In this document: positions 55,805-64,000 of the stretch, in pieces | Layout: every line of letters starts with the position of its first letter | How positions within the stretch are numbered: position 1 is the stretch's first letter | Origin: Yoonia litorea | GTDB lineage: Bacteria; Pseudomonadota; Alphaproteobacteria; Rhodobacterales; Rhodobacteraceae | Length of the DNA: 64,000 nucleotides | Reading direction: 5' to 3' | Assembly: GCF_900114675.1 (NCBI RefSeq) | Contig: NZ_FOZM01000002.1 | Span: 543,959-607,958 of the forward strand | Made by a program: the position numbers and the translations under genes | The notes under the pieces: generated by a model | The model's database searches: none | What the model was told of the DNA's origin: nothing | Seen by the model: only the letters and a program-made list of their open reading frames with translations

Positions 55805-56632
55805 TCACACCCGCAAAATCAACGCATCCAGCCAGCGTGTCGGCAGAATGCGCCGCAGTGTGCCCATCAGATAGGTCGGGAAGGTCACATAATAGCGAGG
55901 CTTGGGGTTTGGTACGGTCAGGGCGTGCAGCAGCTTGTCCGTCACCGCTTTGGGTGGCAGTTCGAACCGGTCAGGGCCCCTGTCTTCGTAGAGGCGCTTG
56001 GTCAGTGTGGGGTATTGGTCTGCACGTGCCGAACTCTGCCAGTCGATCCACTTCTCAAAATGCGGGATCGCGTTTTCGCGGATCTTGGTTGTGATCGGGC
56101 CAGGTTCGATCAGGATAACCTTGATAGGCGTGTCGGCCATTTCCACGCGCAGCACATCGGTCAGACCTTCGAGGGCAAATTTGCTTGCCACATAAGCCCC
56201 GCGCCAGCGCATGCCGACAAAACCCAAGACGGAAGAGCAATTGACAATGCGTCCACGCCCCTGTTTCCGCATCACCGGAATGACGCGGCGGGTCAGGTCG
56301 TGCCAGCCGAAAAAGTTGCTCTCAAACAAGGTTCTGAGGGCGTCCACCGGCAAATCCTCAACGGCGCCGGGACAGGCGTACGCCCCGTTGTTGAAGACGG
56401 CATCCAATGTGCCGCCGGTGGCAGACAGGACCTCCGCCAGTCCGGTTTTTATTGTTTTGGGGTCTGCATAGTCGATCAGCGAACTGTCAAAGCCTTCGGC
56501 CTGAAGCCGTGCACAGTCTTCCGGCTTGCGGCAGCTTGCAAAAACGCGCCAGCCCCGTTTCCGAAGCTGGTGCGCTGCATCATATCCAATGCCTGAAGAA
56601 CAACCCGTGATGAGTATTGATTTTTGCGCCAT
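55805..56632 (-). CDS. SDR-family oxidoreductase
   Basis: A 275-residue classical short-chain dehydrogenase. TGCSSGIG at 9-16 binds NAD(P), NNGAY is the NNAG-type motif, and the catalytic Ser and Tyr/Lys are in NCSSVLGF and YVASKFALEG. Extra C-terminal residues with a hydrophobic end may anchor it to the membrane. Start ATG 56632. Substrate unassigned. Confidence 0.86.
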   Translation of the reverse strand: MAQKSILITGCSSGIGYDAAHQLRKRGWRVFASCRKPEDCARLQAEGFDSSLIDYADPKTIKTGLAEVLSATGGTLDAVFNNGAYACPGAVEDLPVDALRTLFESNFFGWHDLTRRVIPVMRKQGRGRIVNCSSVLGFVGMRWRGAYVASKFALEGLTDVLRVEMADTPIKVILIEPGPITTKIRENAIPHFEKWIDWQSSARADQYPTLTKRLYEDRGPDRFELPPKAVTDKLLHALTVPNPKPRYYVTFPTYLMGTLRRILPTRWLDALILRV

Positions 56633-56670
56633 GGCGACAGCTTTTGCACGTCGCCAGGCAGGGGGCAAGT

Positions 56671-57240
56671 CTACCCGTTGCTGGCGATAAAGCGGGACGA
56701 CATCCAGCCGATTTCGCCTGTCTCAATGACGCGGATCTGGGACCAGCCATCTTCGGTCGACAGGCGGATCGCCTCTTGGCCCAAAGGCAGCGTGTCGATC
56801 ACAGCATAGGCTGTGCTTGGACCAGTGCGCATATTCACGCCATTGCCCGAAACCTGCACCAGGTCTTGCAATGCTTCATTTGCCGCCGGACGCACCGCTT
56901 TCATGCGGATGTTGGACGATGTCGTGGTCTCTTCCACTGGAACGGAAGCCAGAATGACGTTTGAGGCCGTTTCACGCTCTGCCGCGACCGGTGCGGATGG
57001 GATCGCCGGTACGTAAACATAGTCAGTCGGGAGGATCTGGAAGCCTGCGGCAACAGGTGTCGTCTCTGTTGGTGCATCGACGGATGCGCGACGCACCAGA
57101 TTACGCTCACTTATTTCCAGCGGCGCCCAAGGTGCCTCTGTATATGTCACACGCTCACGCGGTTCAAAATCTGCACCACCTGAGAGCTGAAACATCAGCC
57201 CAAAAATGACCAAACTCCAAAATGTTAACGAATATCCCAT
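56671..57240 (-). CDS. SH3-domain exported or anchored protein
   Basis: A 189-residue protein with an N-terminal hydrophobic segment (about 5-22, signal anchor or signal peptide) and a C-terminal bacterial SH3 domain (about 125-189, with GVNMRTGPSTAYAVIDTL and GWMSSRFI). The middle is Thr/Ala/Pro/Glu-rich and probably unstructured. ATG at 57240 preferred to the GTG at 57249. Divergent from parC; probably acts in the cell envelope. Confidence 0.8.
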   Translation of the reverse strand: MGYSLTFWSLVIFGLMFQLSGGADFEPRERVTYTEAPWAPLEISERNLVRRASVDAPTETTPVAAGFQILPTDYVYVPAIPSAPVAAERETASNVILASVPVEETTTSSNIRMKAVRPAANEALQDLVQVSGNGVNMRTGPSTAYAVIDTLPLGQEAIRLSTEDGWSQIRVIETGEIGWMSSRFIASNG

Positions 57241-57362
57241 CTCGTTCACTCCGCTTCAATCGTTCGACAATTTGATAACGCCGCAACGTTTCAGATGGTT
57301 CCGCTGCTCGAAAACATATCGTTGCGCTTGCCGCCGGAATCGCGCGCCGCTAAACCAGTCTT

Positions 57363-59705
57363 ATGAGCAGTGAAACAGGCGAAGACCTCGGCCCAAATGA
57401 TGTGACGGAATCGCTGCGGCGCGCCATTGGCGACCGCTATCTGACCTATGCGCTGTCCACCATCATGCATCGTGCCTTGCCGGATGCGCGTGACGGGCTG
57501 AAGCCGGTGCATCGCCGCATTCTATATGCCATGTCGCGGCTGCGACTGTCGCCCAATGGTGGCTTTCTGAAATCAGCCAAGATCAGCGGCGACACGATGG
57601 GTGATTTCCACCCTCACGGTGATGCCGCGATCTATGATGCGATGGCCCGCCTCGCGCAGGACTTCAACGTGCGCTACCCGCTGGTCGACGGGCAGGGCAA
57701 CTTTGGCAACATCGACGGCGATAATCCCGCCGCCAGCCGCTATACCGAAGCGCGGATGACGGCGGCGGCTGAGGCGCTGTTGGAAGGGCTGAATGAGAAC
57801 GCCGTCGATTTCCGCCCCAACTATGATGGTCGTCTGGAAGAACCTGCCGTTCTGCCTGCCACCTTCCCCAACCTGCTGGCCAATGGCTCAAGCGGGATTG
57901 CCGTGGGCATGGCCACGAATATCCCGCCCCATAACCTTGATGAGTTGATCGGCGCTTGTCTGCATCTGATCAAGGCCCCGAATGCGCGGGATGAGACCTT
58001 GCTCGACTATGTGCCCGGTCCCGACTTCCCGACCGGCGGCGTGATTGTCGAACCCAAAGAGAATATCGCCGAGGCCTATCGCACCGGCCGTGGTGCTTTC
58101 CGTCTGCGCGCGAAATGGGAGGTCGAGGATCTTGGCCGTGGCCAATGGCAGGTCGTGGTCACCGAAATCCCCTATCAGGTGCAGAAGTCCAAGCTGATCG
58201 AAAAGCTGGCCGAGGTGATCCAGACCAAGAAGGTGCCTTTGCTGGCAGATGTGCGCGACGAAAGCGCTGATGACATCCGTGTGGTGTTGGAACCGCGCGC
58301 CAAGACGGTCGATCCAGAGGTGATGATGGGGATGCTCTTCCGCAACTCCGATCTTGAGACGCGGTTCAGCCTGAACATGAACGTGCTGATTGACGGTGTT
58401 ACGCCCAAGGTCTGCTCTCTGAAAGAGGTGCTGCGCGCCTTCCTTGACCACCGCCGCGAGGTGCTGCTCCGTCGCAGCCAGTATCGCCTCGACAAGATCG
58501 ACCACCGTTTGGAGGTGCTCGAAGGCTTCATCATCGCCTTCCTGCATCTTGATCGCGTGATTGATATCATCCGCTATGATGACGATCCCAAGGCCGCGCT
58601 GATGGCCGAGGATTGGGCGGTTGAACATGCGCGCGCCACATCCGAGGCGGATTATGTCTCGCCCCTGCGCCCTGACGCGGACCCGGAGATTTCGCTCACC
58701 GAGGTGCAGGCCGAAGCGATCCTCAACATGCGCTTGCGGTCCTTGCGCCGTCTGGAAGAGCTGGAACTGATCGCTGAGCGCGACGCCCTGATGAAAGAAC
58801 GCGCCGAGATTGAGGACCTGCTAGAGAGTGAAGACCTGCAGTGGGCGCGGATTGCCGAGCAGCTCCGCGAAACCCGCAAGGTCTTTGGCCGTGGCAGCGA
58901 GGGTGGCGAGCGTCGCACCCAATTTGCCGAGGCTGAGGAAATCGTCGAGGTCCCGCTGGAAGCGATGATCGAACGCGAGCCGATCACGGTTGTCTGCTCA
59001 AAAATGGGTTGGGTCCGCGCCATGACGGGCCATATCGACCTGACCCGCGAGCTGAAGTTCAAGGACGGTGACGGTCCGCGTTTCATCTTCCATGCGGAGA
59101 CGACGGACAAACTGCTGGTCTTTGGCGCGAATGGCCGTTTCTACACGGTCGCGGCCACGAACCTGCCCGGAGGCCGCGGGATGGGTGAGCCGTTGCGTTT
59201 GATGGTGGATCTGCCAAACGACGTCGAGATCGTGGATATGCTCATCCACAAGCCCGGAGAAAAGCTGATTGTCGCCAGTCAGGAAGGCAATGGATTTGTC
59301 GTGCCTGCCGACGATGTGGTGGCCCAGACCCGCACAGGCAAGCAGGTCCTGAACGTCAAAGATACCGTGGCCAAGATTTGCCATCGCGTCACCGGTGATC
59401 ACGTGGCCGTCGTGTCGGAAAATGCGAAGTTCCTCGTCTTTGCATTGGATGAATTGCCAGAGATGGCGCGCGGCAAGGGTGTGCGCATCCAGAAATACAA
59501 GAAGGCCTCGGGGCGGCAGGGGATGCTGGAACTCGATGGCGGTTTGTCTGATCTGACAACCTTTGATTGGGCCGATGGTTTGTCGTGGCCGATGGGCGGC
59601 GGCAAGACACGGACCGAGCCTGACATGACCGAATGGAAGGGCGCGCGGGCAGGCGTTGGCAAGCGCCCGCCCTACGGCTTCCCCAAAAACAACAAGTTTT
59701 CTTAA
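57363..59705 (+). CDS. parC: DNA topoisomerase IV subunit A
   Basis: A 780-residue type IIA topoisomerase subunit that unlinks replicated chromosomes. LTYALSTIMHRALPDARDGLKPVHRRILYAM, the catalytic Tyr127 in AASRYTEARM, and the NMRLRSLRRLEEL region support ParC over GyrA (no GyrA-box seen in the C-terminal part). Its stop shares bases with the convergent MDR gene within TTAA. No parE in the window. Confidence 0.95.
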   Translation: MSSETGEDLGPNDVTESLRRAIGDRYLTYALSTIMHRALPDARDGLKPVHRRILYAMSRLRLSPNGGFLKSAKISGDTMGDFHPHGDAAIYDAMARLAQDFNVRYPLVDGQGNFGNIDGDNPAASRYTEARMTAAAEALLEGLNENAVDFRPNYDGRLEEPAVLPATFPNLLANGSSGIAVGMATNIPPHNLDELIGACLHLIKAPNARDETLLDYVPGPDFPTGGVIVEPKENIAEAYRTGRGAFRLRAKWEVEDLGRGQWQVVVTEIPYQVQKSKLIEKLAEVIQTKKVPLLADVRDESADDIRVVLEPRAKTVDPEVMMGMLFRNSDLETRFSLNMNVLIDGVTPKVCSLKEVLRAFLDHRREVLLRRSQYRLDKIDHRLEVLEGFIIAFLHLDRVIDIIRYDDDPKAALMAEDWAVEHARATSEADYVSPLRPDADPEISLTEVQAEAILNMRLRSLRRLEELELIAERDALMKERAEIEDLLESEDLQWARIAEQLRETRKVFGRGSEGGERRTQFAEAEEIVEVPLEAMIEREPITVVCSKMGWVRAMTGHIDLTRELKFKDGDGPRFIFHAETTDKLLVFGANGRFYTVAATNLPGGRGMGEPLRLMVDLPNDVEIVDMLIHKPGEKLIVASQEGNGFVVPADDVVAQTRTGKQVLNVKDTVAKICHRVTGDHVAVVSENAKFLVFALDELPEMARGKGVRIQKYKKASGRQGMLELDGGLSDLTTFDWADGLSWPMGGGKTRTEPDMTEWKGARAGVGKRPPYGFPKNNKFS

Positions 59706-60682
59706 GCCGCGTCTATCTCGATGATGACATTCCCGCGCTTATGGCCGGTGTCGACGTAGGCATGGGCTTCGCCGATGCGGGACAGCGGGAACTTGCGGTC
59801 GATGACCATTCTTAGATGTCCCAGCGCGATGCGGTCGGTCAGGTCTTTGACCAATGGCATCTGCTTTTCTGGTGGTAGCATCCCCGTGGCCGAGAATTTG
59901 GCCTTTTGCCTGCGCCAGCAATTGCCGAACAGCATCTGCCGCAGCAGTTTCAAGGAAAGCACAGGCGAGATGTACTGGCCGTCTTTCTTGAGCGCGGGGC
60001 GCGCGGCCTCAAAGCTGCTCTTGCCCACCGTGTCATAGATCACGTCATAGGTGCCGTGGCGGGTCGTGAAATCCTCGCGGTTGTAGTCGATCACATGATC
60101 GGCCCCCAGCGATTTGACAAAGGCCACGTTGCGGGTGCTGCAGACGCCGGTGACCTCTGCGCCAAAGCTCTTGGCCAGTTGCACCGCAGCGGTGCCGAGC
60201 GAGCCTGCGGCCCCGTTGATCAGGATGTGTTGACCCGGTTGCAGATCGGCGAGGTTGCGCAGGAAGTTCATGTCGGTGAGCGGCCCGTCGCAGAGGGCGG
60301 CAGCCTCCTGATAGGTCATGCCCGCGGGGATCGGTGCGATGACACCTTTGGCATCAACGACCGCATATTCTGCGTGCGCGCCAAAGTTCATGCCGGTTTC
60401 GCCAAAGACGCGGTTCCCGGTCTCAAAGGTCGTGACCTCCGATCCGACCGCGATGATGTCTCCCGCGAACTGCGTGCCCATGGCTGTGATTTTCGGCCCA
60501 CGCAGGCCAAGGAACAGGCGGCCAAAGCGGGGTATGCCTTCGCGGATCATCGTGTCGGCGGCGGTGACGGAACTGGCGTGCACGCGGATGAGGACTTCAC
60601 CTGCTCTCGGTGTAGGTACGGGGCGATCGGTCAGTTGCACGACATTGGCGGGACCGTAGCGGTTGTAGATAGCGGCTTTCAT
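59702..60682 (-). CDS. NAD(P)-dependent MDR oxidoreductase
   Basis: A 326-residue zinc-free medium-chain reductase (quinone oxidoreductase type). Begins MKAAIYNRYGPANVVQL; GAAGSLGTAAVQLAKSFGA is the cofactor fold. Start at ATG 60682. It is divergent from a LysR gene with two similar dyads in the 121-base gap, so that LysR is its likely regulator. Substrate unknown. Confidence 0.87.
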   Translation of the reverse strand: MKAAIYNRYGPANVVQLTDRPVPTPRAGEVLIRVHASSVTAADTMIREGIPRFGRLFLGLRGPKITAMGTQFAGDIIAVGSEVTTFETGNRVFGETGMNFGAHAEYAVVDAKGVIAPIPAGMTYQEAAALCDGPLTDMNFLRNLADLQPGQHILINGAAGSLGTAAVQLAKSFGAEVTGVCSTRNVAFVKSLGADHVIDYNREDFTTRHGTYDVIYDTVGKSSFEAARPALKKDGQYISPVLSLKLLRQMLFGNCWRRQKAKFSATGMLPPEKQMPLVKDLTDRIALGHLRMVIDRKFPLSRIGEAHAYVDTGHKRGNVIIEIDAA

Positions 60683-60728
60683 GGGTTTCACTTTCGGATG
60701 GGTGTTTGAACTGCCACCGGTGATACGG

Positions 60729-60782
60729 TTCATGAATTGCTTTTCATACTGACGAAAACGGGCCACAGTGGTTCATAAATGA
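60729..60782. promoter_or_regulatory. Repeated TTCATGAA/TCATAAATGA dyads in the LysR-MDR gap
   Basis: GGTTCATGAATT (60727-60738) and GGTTCATAAATG (60770-60781) are near-identical direct repeats 43 bases apart, each with a short palindrome (TTCATGAA; TCATAAATGA). Position between divergent LysR and target fits a LysR recognition and activation site pair. Confidence 0.45.
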
Positions 60783-60803
60783 TCCACAAAAGAGGGAGCC
60801 CCG

Positions 60804-61682
60804 ATGCAGGACTGGGAACAGATGCCCTTCTTTCTGGCGGTGGCCCGCACCGGCAGTCTGCGCGCGGCCGCTGAAACCCTAGGCGCAACCCACGCCACCG
60901 TGCGCCGCCATATCGAGGCGCTGGAGGCGGGCTATGGCGTGCAGCTTTTCCGCCGCACCCGGCGCGGGCTGACCCTGACAGGTGCGGGTGAGACCCTGCT
61001 GCCTGAGGCGGAAGAGGCCGAGACCCTTCTGGCGCGCGCACGCAACGGGCTGCAGGGGTTGGACCGCGAAGCATCAGGGACGATCCGTGTCTCTGTCGAT
61101 CCCATGACAGGGCATTTTCTGCTGGCCCCGGTCTTTGCCGAGTTCTGCCGGATTTATCCGCAAGTGGAGCTTGAGATCAGCCTGACCTTCGACATTCAGC
61201 AGATCAGCAATCTTGAGGCCGATATCGCCATCCGCCACGCCGCCGAGATCACCGATGACGTTGTCGCGCGCAAATTGCAGGCGCTGCCGATCTCGGTTTG
61301 CGCCAGCCGCGACTACATCGAGACCCATCTGCCGAAGGCAGGCAAAAAGGGGCAGGGGCTGTCATTTATCGGCTACGGCCCGGTGCCGGAAATGCAGCGG
61401 TTCATCGCTGAGTCCGGCTTTCCCGAGGCTACGATCCGCCACACGTGTATTGATCCCGAAATGCATTTGCACCTCGCACGGGCAGGCGCAGGCATGTCGT
61501 TTCTGCCCCATTGGGTCTTGCAAAAATTTCCCGATCTCCAGCGCGTGCCGGGTGGCACCGTGGACGAGGGCCGCAGCACATGGGTGGTCTATCACGAAGA
61601 CCTGCGTCGCGTGGCCCGTGTGCGAATGTTTGTGGATTTCCTTGCGCAGGCCGTGATCGCGGCAGGGCGTGACGCTCGTTAG
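60804..61682 (+). CDS. LysR-family transcriptional regulator
   Basis: A 292-residue regulator with the N-terminal winged helix-turn-helix (about 1-60, FFLAVARTGSLRAAAETLGATHATVRRHIEAL) and a C-terminal periplasmic-binding-like effector domain (about 90-292). Its effector is unknown. Divergent from MDR oxidoreductase and overlapping at its 3' end the convergent VOC gene by four bases. Confidence 0.92.
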   Translation: MQDWEQMPFFLAVARTGSLRAAAETLGATHATVRRHIEALEAGYGVQLFRRTRRGLTLTGAGETLLPEAEEAETLLARARNGLQGLDREASGTIRVSVDPMTGHFLLAPVFAEFCRIYPQVELEISLTFDIQQISNLEADIAIRHAAEITDDVVARKLQALPISVCASRDYIETHLPKAGKKGQGLSFIGYGPVPEMQRFIAESGFPEATIRHTCIDPEMHLHLARAGAGMSFLPHWVLQKFPDLQRVPGGTVDEGRSTWVVYHEDLRRVARVRMFVDFLAQAVIAAGRDAR

Positions 61683-62050
61683 CGGTGTTGGTCGACGAGG
61701 ATGGGATTGCCGTCGGGGTCCATCAGGACAAAACTGGCGGGGCCGGTGGTGGTCTCGTCGGCTTCACTGACAAATTCGACGCCCTCGGCCTTGAGCCGTT
61801 TCTGGATGTCGCGGATATCGTCGTAGTCGTCGAGGTTTTGTGCGTTCTGATCCCAGCCCGGATTGAAGGTGAGCGTGTTGGCCTGAATGAACCCGCCAAA
61901 CAGGCCGATAATCGTGTCGCCGTTCTTGAGGATCAGCCAGCCCTGCTCTTCATCCCCGCCCATCGGGGCAAAGCCGAGCTTGCCGTAAAATTCTTTGGAA
62001 ACGGCAATGTCTTTGACATTGAGGCTAATGGAAAATGCGCCGAGATTCAT
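61679..62050 (-). CDS. VOC-family (glyoxalase-like) protein
   Basis: A 123-residue metal-fold protein with two beta-alpha-beta-beta modules (FSISLNVKDIAVSKEFYGKLGF; ASFVLMDPDGNPILVDQ). AAAGGAGG precedes the ATG at 62050. It lies 47 bases downstream of the ECF sigma factor gene on the same strand, and members of this family often accompany ECF42/YciI genes. Catalytic metal residues are incomplete, so substrate binding or a dioxygenase-like role is possible. Confidence 0.85.
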   Translation of the reverse strand: MNLGAFSISLNVKDIAVSKEFYGKLGFAPMGGDEEQGWLILKNGDTIIGLFGGFIQANTLTFNPGWDQNAQNLDDYDDIRDIQKRLKAEGVEFVSEADETTTGPASFVLMDPDGNPILVDQHR

Positions 62051-62097
62051 GGCAGAACCTCCTTTCGTCATGGGTCGTCTTCACTGTGCCTTGGGTA

Positions 62098-63333
62098 TTA
62101 TCCGGAAAGGCTGTCACTTTTTGCAGACAGAAACAACTGTTCTGTGGGGCTGACGGACAGGGCGATGGCCTTGGCATAATGCTTTTTGGCAGCGGAGACG
62201 TCACCGCTGCGCGCGGCAAGATCGGCGCGCGCGGCATGGAATGGCTGATACTCCCGCAAGGTCGCATTGCCCTGAAGCCCGTTCAGAATGGCGTAGCCTT
62301 GCTCAAGTTGACCGGCGTAGGAGAGGGCCACAGCGTGGTTCAGCCGCACAACCGGCGTGGGCACCATCTGTATCAATAACCCATAGAGGGCGGCGATCTC
62401 GGTCCAGTTGGTGTCCTGCCATGACGGGCTCGTCGCGTGGCAGGCACTGATCGCTGCCTGTAGCTGATAGGGGCCGACAGCACCGCGACCCAGAGCCTTG
62501 CGCAGGATGCTGTCGCCTTCGGCAATACGGGCTTTGTCCCAGCGGCGCCGGTTTTGCTGTTCAAGCGGCAGAAAGTGCCCGTCGCGATCCAGCCGTCCGG
62601 CCTTACGGGCATCCGTGAGCAGCATCAGCGCCAAAAGCCCCGCGACTTCCGCGTCATCAGGCAGAAGCTGGCAGAGGATGCGCCCCAGACGGATCGCCTC
62701 GGCTGACAGGTGTTGGGATTGCGCGGCGGTCGCCGTATTGCCGCGCGAAAAGATCAGATAAATGACCGATAGCACGGCCTGCATCCGTTCCGGCAGGTCA
62801 GACGTTTCGGGGATGCGGTAGGGGATGCCCGCGGCCCTGATCTTGCGTTTGGCCCGCACAAGGCGCTGGGCCATTGTGGCAGGGGCATCCAGAAAACTGG
62901 CCGCGATTTCTTCTGTCGTGAGGCCGCCCAGCGTTCGCAGGGTCAGCGCGACCCGCGTCTTTTCCTCTAGAGCGGGGTGGCAGCAGGTAAAGATCATTTC
63001 CAGCCGCTTGTCAGGGATCGCTTCGTCAATGGGATCGTCCTCCGCCACGGTTTCGGCCAGCAGGGTCAACTCCGGCAGGGCCCTGTCGTGGCGCGCATCG
63101 CGGCGAAAACGATCAATGGCAATGTTGCGTGCGGTGCGGATCAGCCATGCAGCGGGGCTGTCAGGGATGCCAGCCTCAGGCCAGCGTTTGATAGCGCGGG
63201 CCACGGCCTCTTGCAGGCAGTCTTCGGCAAGTTGCAAATCACCGATCGCCTTGGTCAGCGCAGCGAGGATGCGCCCCCACTCTTCGCGGACGACACCATT
63301 GATCGTCTGATCGAGAGAAAGCGGGAGCGGCAT
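62098..63333 (-). CDS. ECF42-type RNA polymerase sigma factor with C-terminal extension
   Basis: A 411-residue sigma factor of the ECF42 group. Sigma-70 region 2 covers about 12-85 (LAEDCLQEAVARAIKRW, PAAWLIRTARNIAIDRFRRD) and region 4 about 110-165 (LTLRTLGGLTTEEIAASFLDAPATMAQRLVRAKRKI). A long C-terminal helical part (about 190-411) is typical of ECF42 and thought to control activity. No anti-sigma gene is present. It is co-transcribed with the YciI gene just upstream. Confidence 0.92.
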   Translation of the reverse strand: MPLPLSLDQTINGVVREEWGRILAALTKAIGDLQLAEDCLQEAVARAIKRWPEAGIPDSPAAWLIRTARNIAIDRFRRDARHDRALPELTLLAETVAEDDPIDEAIPDKRLEMIFTCCHPALEEKTRVALTLRTLGGLTTEEIAASFLDAPATMAQRLVRAKRKIRAAGIPYRIPETSDLPERMQAVLSVIYLIFSRGNTATAAQSQHLSAEAIRLGRILCQLLPDDAEVAGLLALMLLTDARKAGRLDRDGHFLPLEQQNRRRWDKARIAEGDSILRKALGRGAVGPYQLQAAISACHATSPSWQDTNWTEIAALYGLLIQMVPTPVVRLNHAVALSYAGQLEQGYAILNGLQGNATLREYQPFHAARADLAARSGDVSAAKKHYAKAIALSVSPTEQLFLSAKSDSLSG

Positions 63334-63339
63334 CAGGTC

Positions 63340-63693
63340 TTAGTTGTCCCAGACGACCAGAGGGCGGACCTCGATCCGGCCATGCTGCGCGGTTGGGATC
63401 TTTGCGGCTTGTGCAAGTGCATCGTCGAGGCTTTCACAGTCCAGCAGGTAGTAGCCGCCCAGCTGTTCCTTGGTCTCCGCAAAAGGGCCGTCTGTGGTGA
63501 TGGTCTTGCCGTCCTTGACAGAGACACAGGTTGCTGTCGCCACAGATTGCAGCGCATCGCCGGCAATGAAACGTCCGGTTTCCTGCATTTCGGCTGTGAA
63601 GGCGCCGTAGGCTTGCATGAATGGGCCAAAGTCAGCTGTGCCGCGCTGCGGGCCCGCGCCTTCGGCAGAATAGATGAGACAGATATATTGCAT
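63340..63693 (-). CDS. YciI/DGPF-domain protein
   Basis: A 117-residue dimeric alpha/beta barrel protein with the DGPF motif (TTDGPFAETKEQLGGYYLLD), the form of YciI-like proteins that is typically paired with ECF42 sigma factors. AAAGGAC precedes the ATG at 63693. First gene of the YciI-ECF42-VOC operon. It may sense or act on a small molecule that drives the sigma factor. Confidence 0.9.
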   Translation of the reverse strand: MQYICLIYSAEGAGPQRGTADFGPFMQAYGAFTAEMQETGRFIAGDALQSVATATCVSVKDGKTITTDGPFAETKEQLGGYYLLDCESLDDALAQAAKIPTAQHGRIEVRPLVVWDN

Positions 63694-63819
63694 GGGTTCG
63701 TCCTTTTGAATTTCAGGCGGCTTGATTGCCTTCCTGATTACCAGACGAACGGGATTTGACGAAATCGACATGGCATCGGGAAAAAATCTTCTGAAACGTC
63801 AGATGGGCGATGCCAAGGC

Positions 63820-63843
63820 TTGATTTCCATGCCGATTCCCAAT

Positions 63844-63848
<5 letters not shown>
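63820..63848 (+). promoter_or_regulatory. Candidate promoter of tuf
   Basis: TTGATT (63820-63825) and TACATC (63843-63848) are 17 bases apart, 58 bases before the tuf start. The -35 fits well, the -10 less so. The perfect palindrome at 63844-63859 overlaps the -10 end. Confidence 0.35.

Positions 63849-64000
<152 letters not shown>

Noticed and set aside
57888..58628. 246-residue leftward frame
   Set aside because: Antisense to parC.

Overview
The window is a contiguous stretch of alphaproteobacterial core chromosome, most likely from the Rhodobacteraceae (Roseobacter group). The evidence is gene content and order: folK-rpoZ-rsh-DUF2062-pdxJ-acpS-lepB-rnc-era-DUF1491-recO; pckA divergent from chvI-chvG-hprK-rapZ-EIIA-HPr; hbdA near etfBA and cobO; COQ9 and a UbiH-type monooxygenase for ubiquinone; and a methylsuccinyl-CoA dehydrogenase diagnostic of the ethylmalonyl-CoA pathway. 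Genes are densely packed, with many 4-base stop/start overlaps. I see no rRNA, tRNA, CRISPR array, insertion sequence, integrase or phage gene.

Layout. 1-2.4 kb: oligopeptide ABC transporter (oppA-oppB, cut by the window edge). 2.7-8.8 kb: hemerythrin-like protein, small secreted protein, dapB, rbfA, phosphodiester glycosidase, Nudix and SGNH hydrolases, CnoX-type thioredoxin, LON-domain protein, Trm112-like protein. 8.8-16.2 kb: SLC13 carrier, UbiH-type hydroxylase, amidase, small exported protein, P-loop kinase, a strongly structured intergenic element (14.8-14.94 kb) and a DapC-like aminotransferase. 16.3-24.2 kb: ftsK, NIT-domain chemoreceptor, PiT phosphate transporter, Nudix, rpsU. 24.3-29.8 kb: COQ9, quinone oxidoreductase and the leftward operon ispH-lysE-DUF3429-methyltransferase-rnhA, then a NYN-domain protein. 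30-39.6 kb: the long rightward folK-to-recO housekeeping run. 39.6-43.8 kb: aldehyde reductase-like protein, mcd, TauE/SafE transporter, DUF3859. 43.9-51.1 kb: pckA and the ChvGI / regulatory PTS cluster. 51.1-57.2 kb: hbdA, a DUF6473-like protein, etfA-etfB, cobO, HIG1-domain protein, SDR, SH3 protein. 57.4-64 kb: parC, an MDR oxidoreductase with divergent LysR regulator, VOC / ECF42 sigma / YciI operon, and the start of tuf.

How the genes fit together. Several genes meet in acetyl-CoA assimilation and its control. mcd works in the ethylmalonyl-CoA pathway; etfA-etfB can take its electrons; hbdA acts in C4 acyl-CoA chemistry; cobO supplies adenosylcobalamin to the mutases of that pathway; pckA is the gluconeogenic exit. 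ChvG/ChvI and the HprK-EIIA-HPr relay are candidate controllers, and two tandem 12-base operator-like repeats lie in the pckA/chvI gap.

I found no wholly new multi-gene system. The best leads are non-coding: the long imperfect hairpin at 14816-14939, the tuf leader (63844-63905) whose ribosome-binding site lies in a GC-rich hairpin under a promoter-overlapping palindrome, the paired inverted copies of a repeat between DUF1491 and recO, and candidate operators upstream of pckA, mcd and etfB. On the protein side, RapZ has Arg in place of the Walker A Lys, and the DUF6473-like protein resembles an SGNH hydrolase without an obvious nucleophile.
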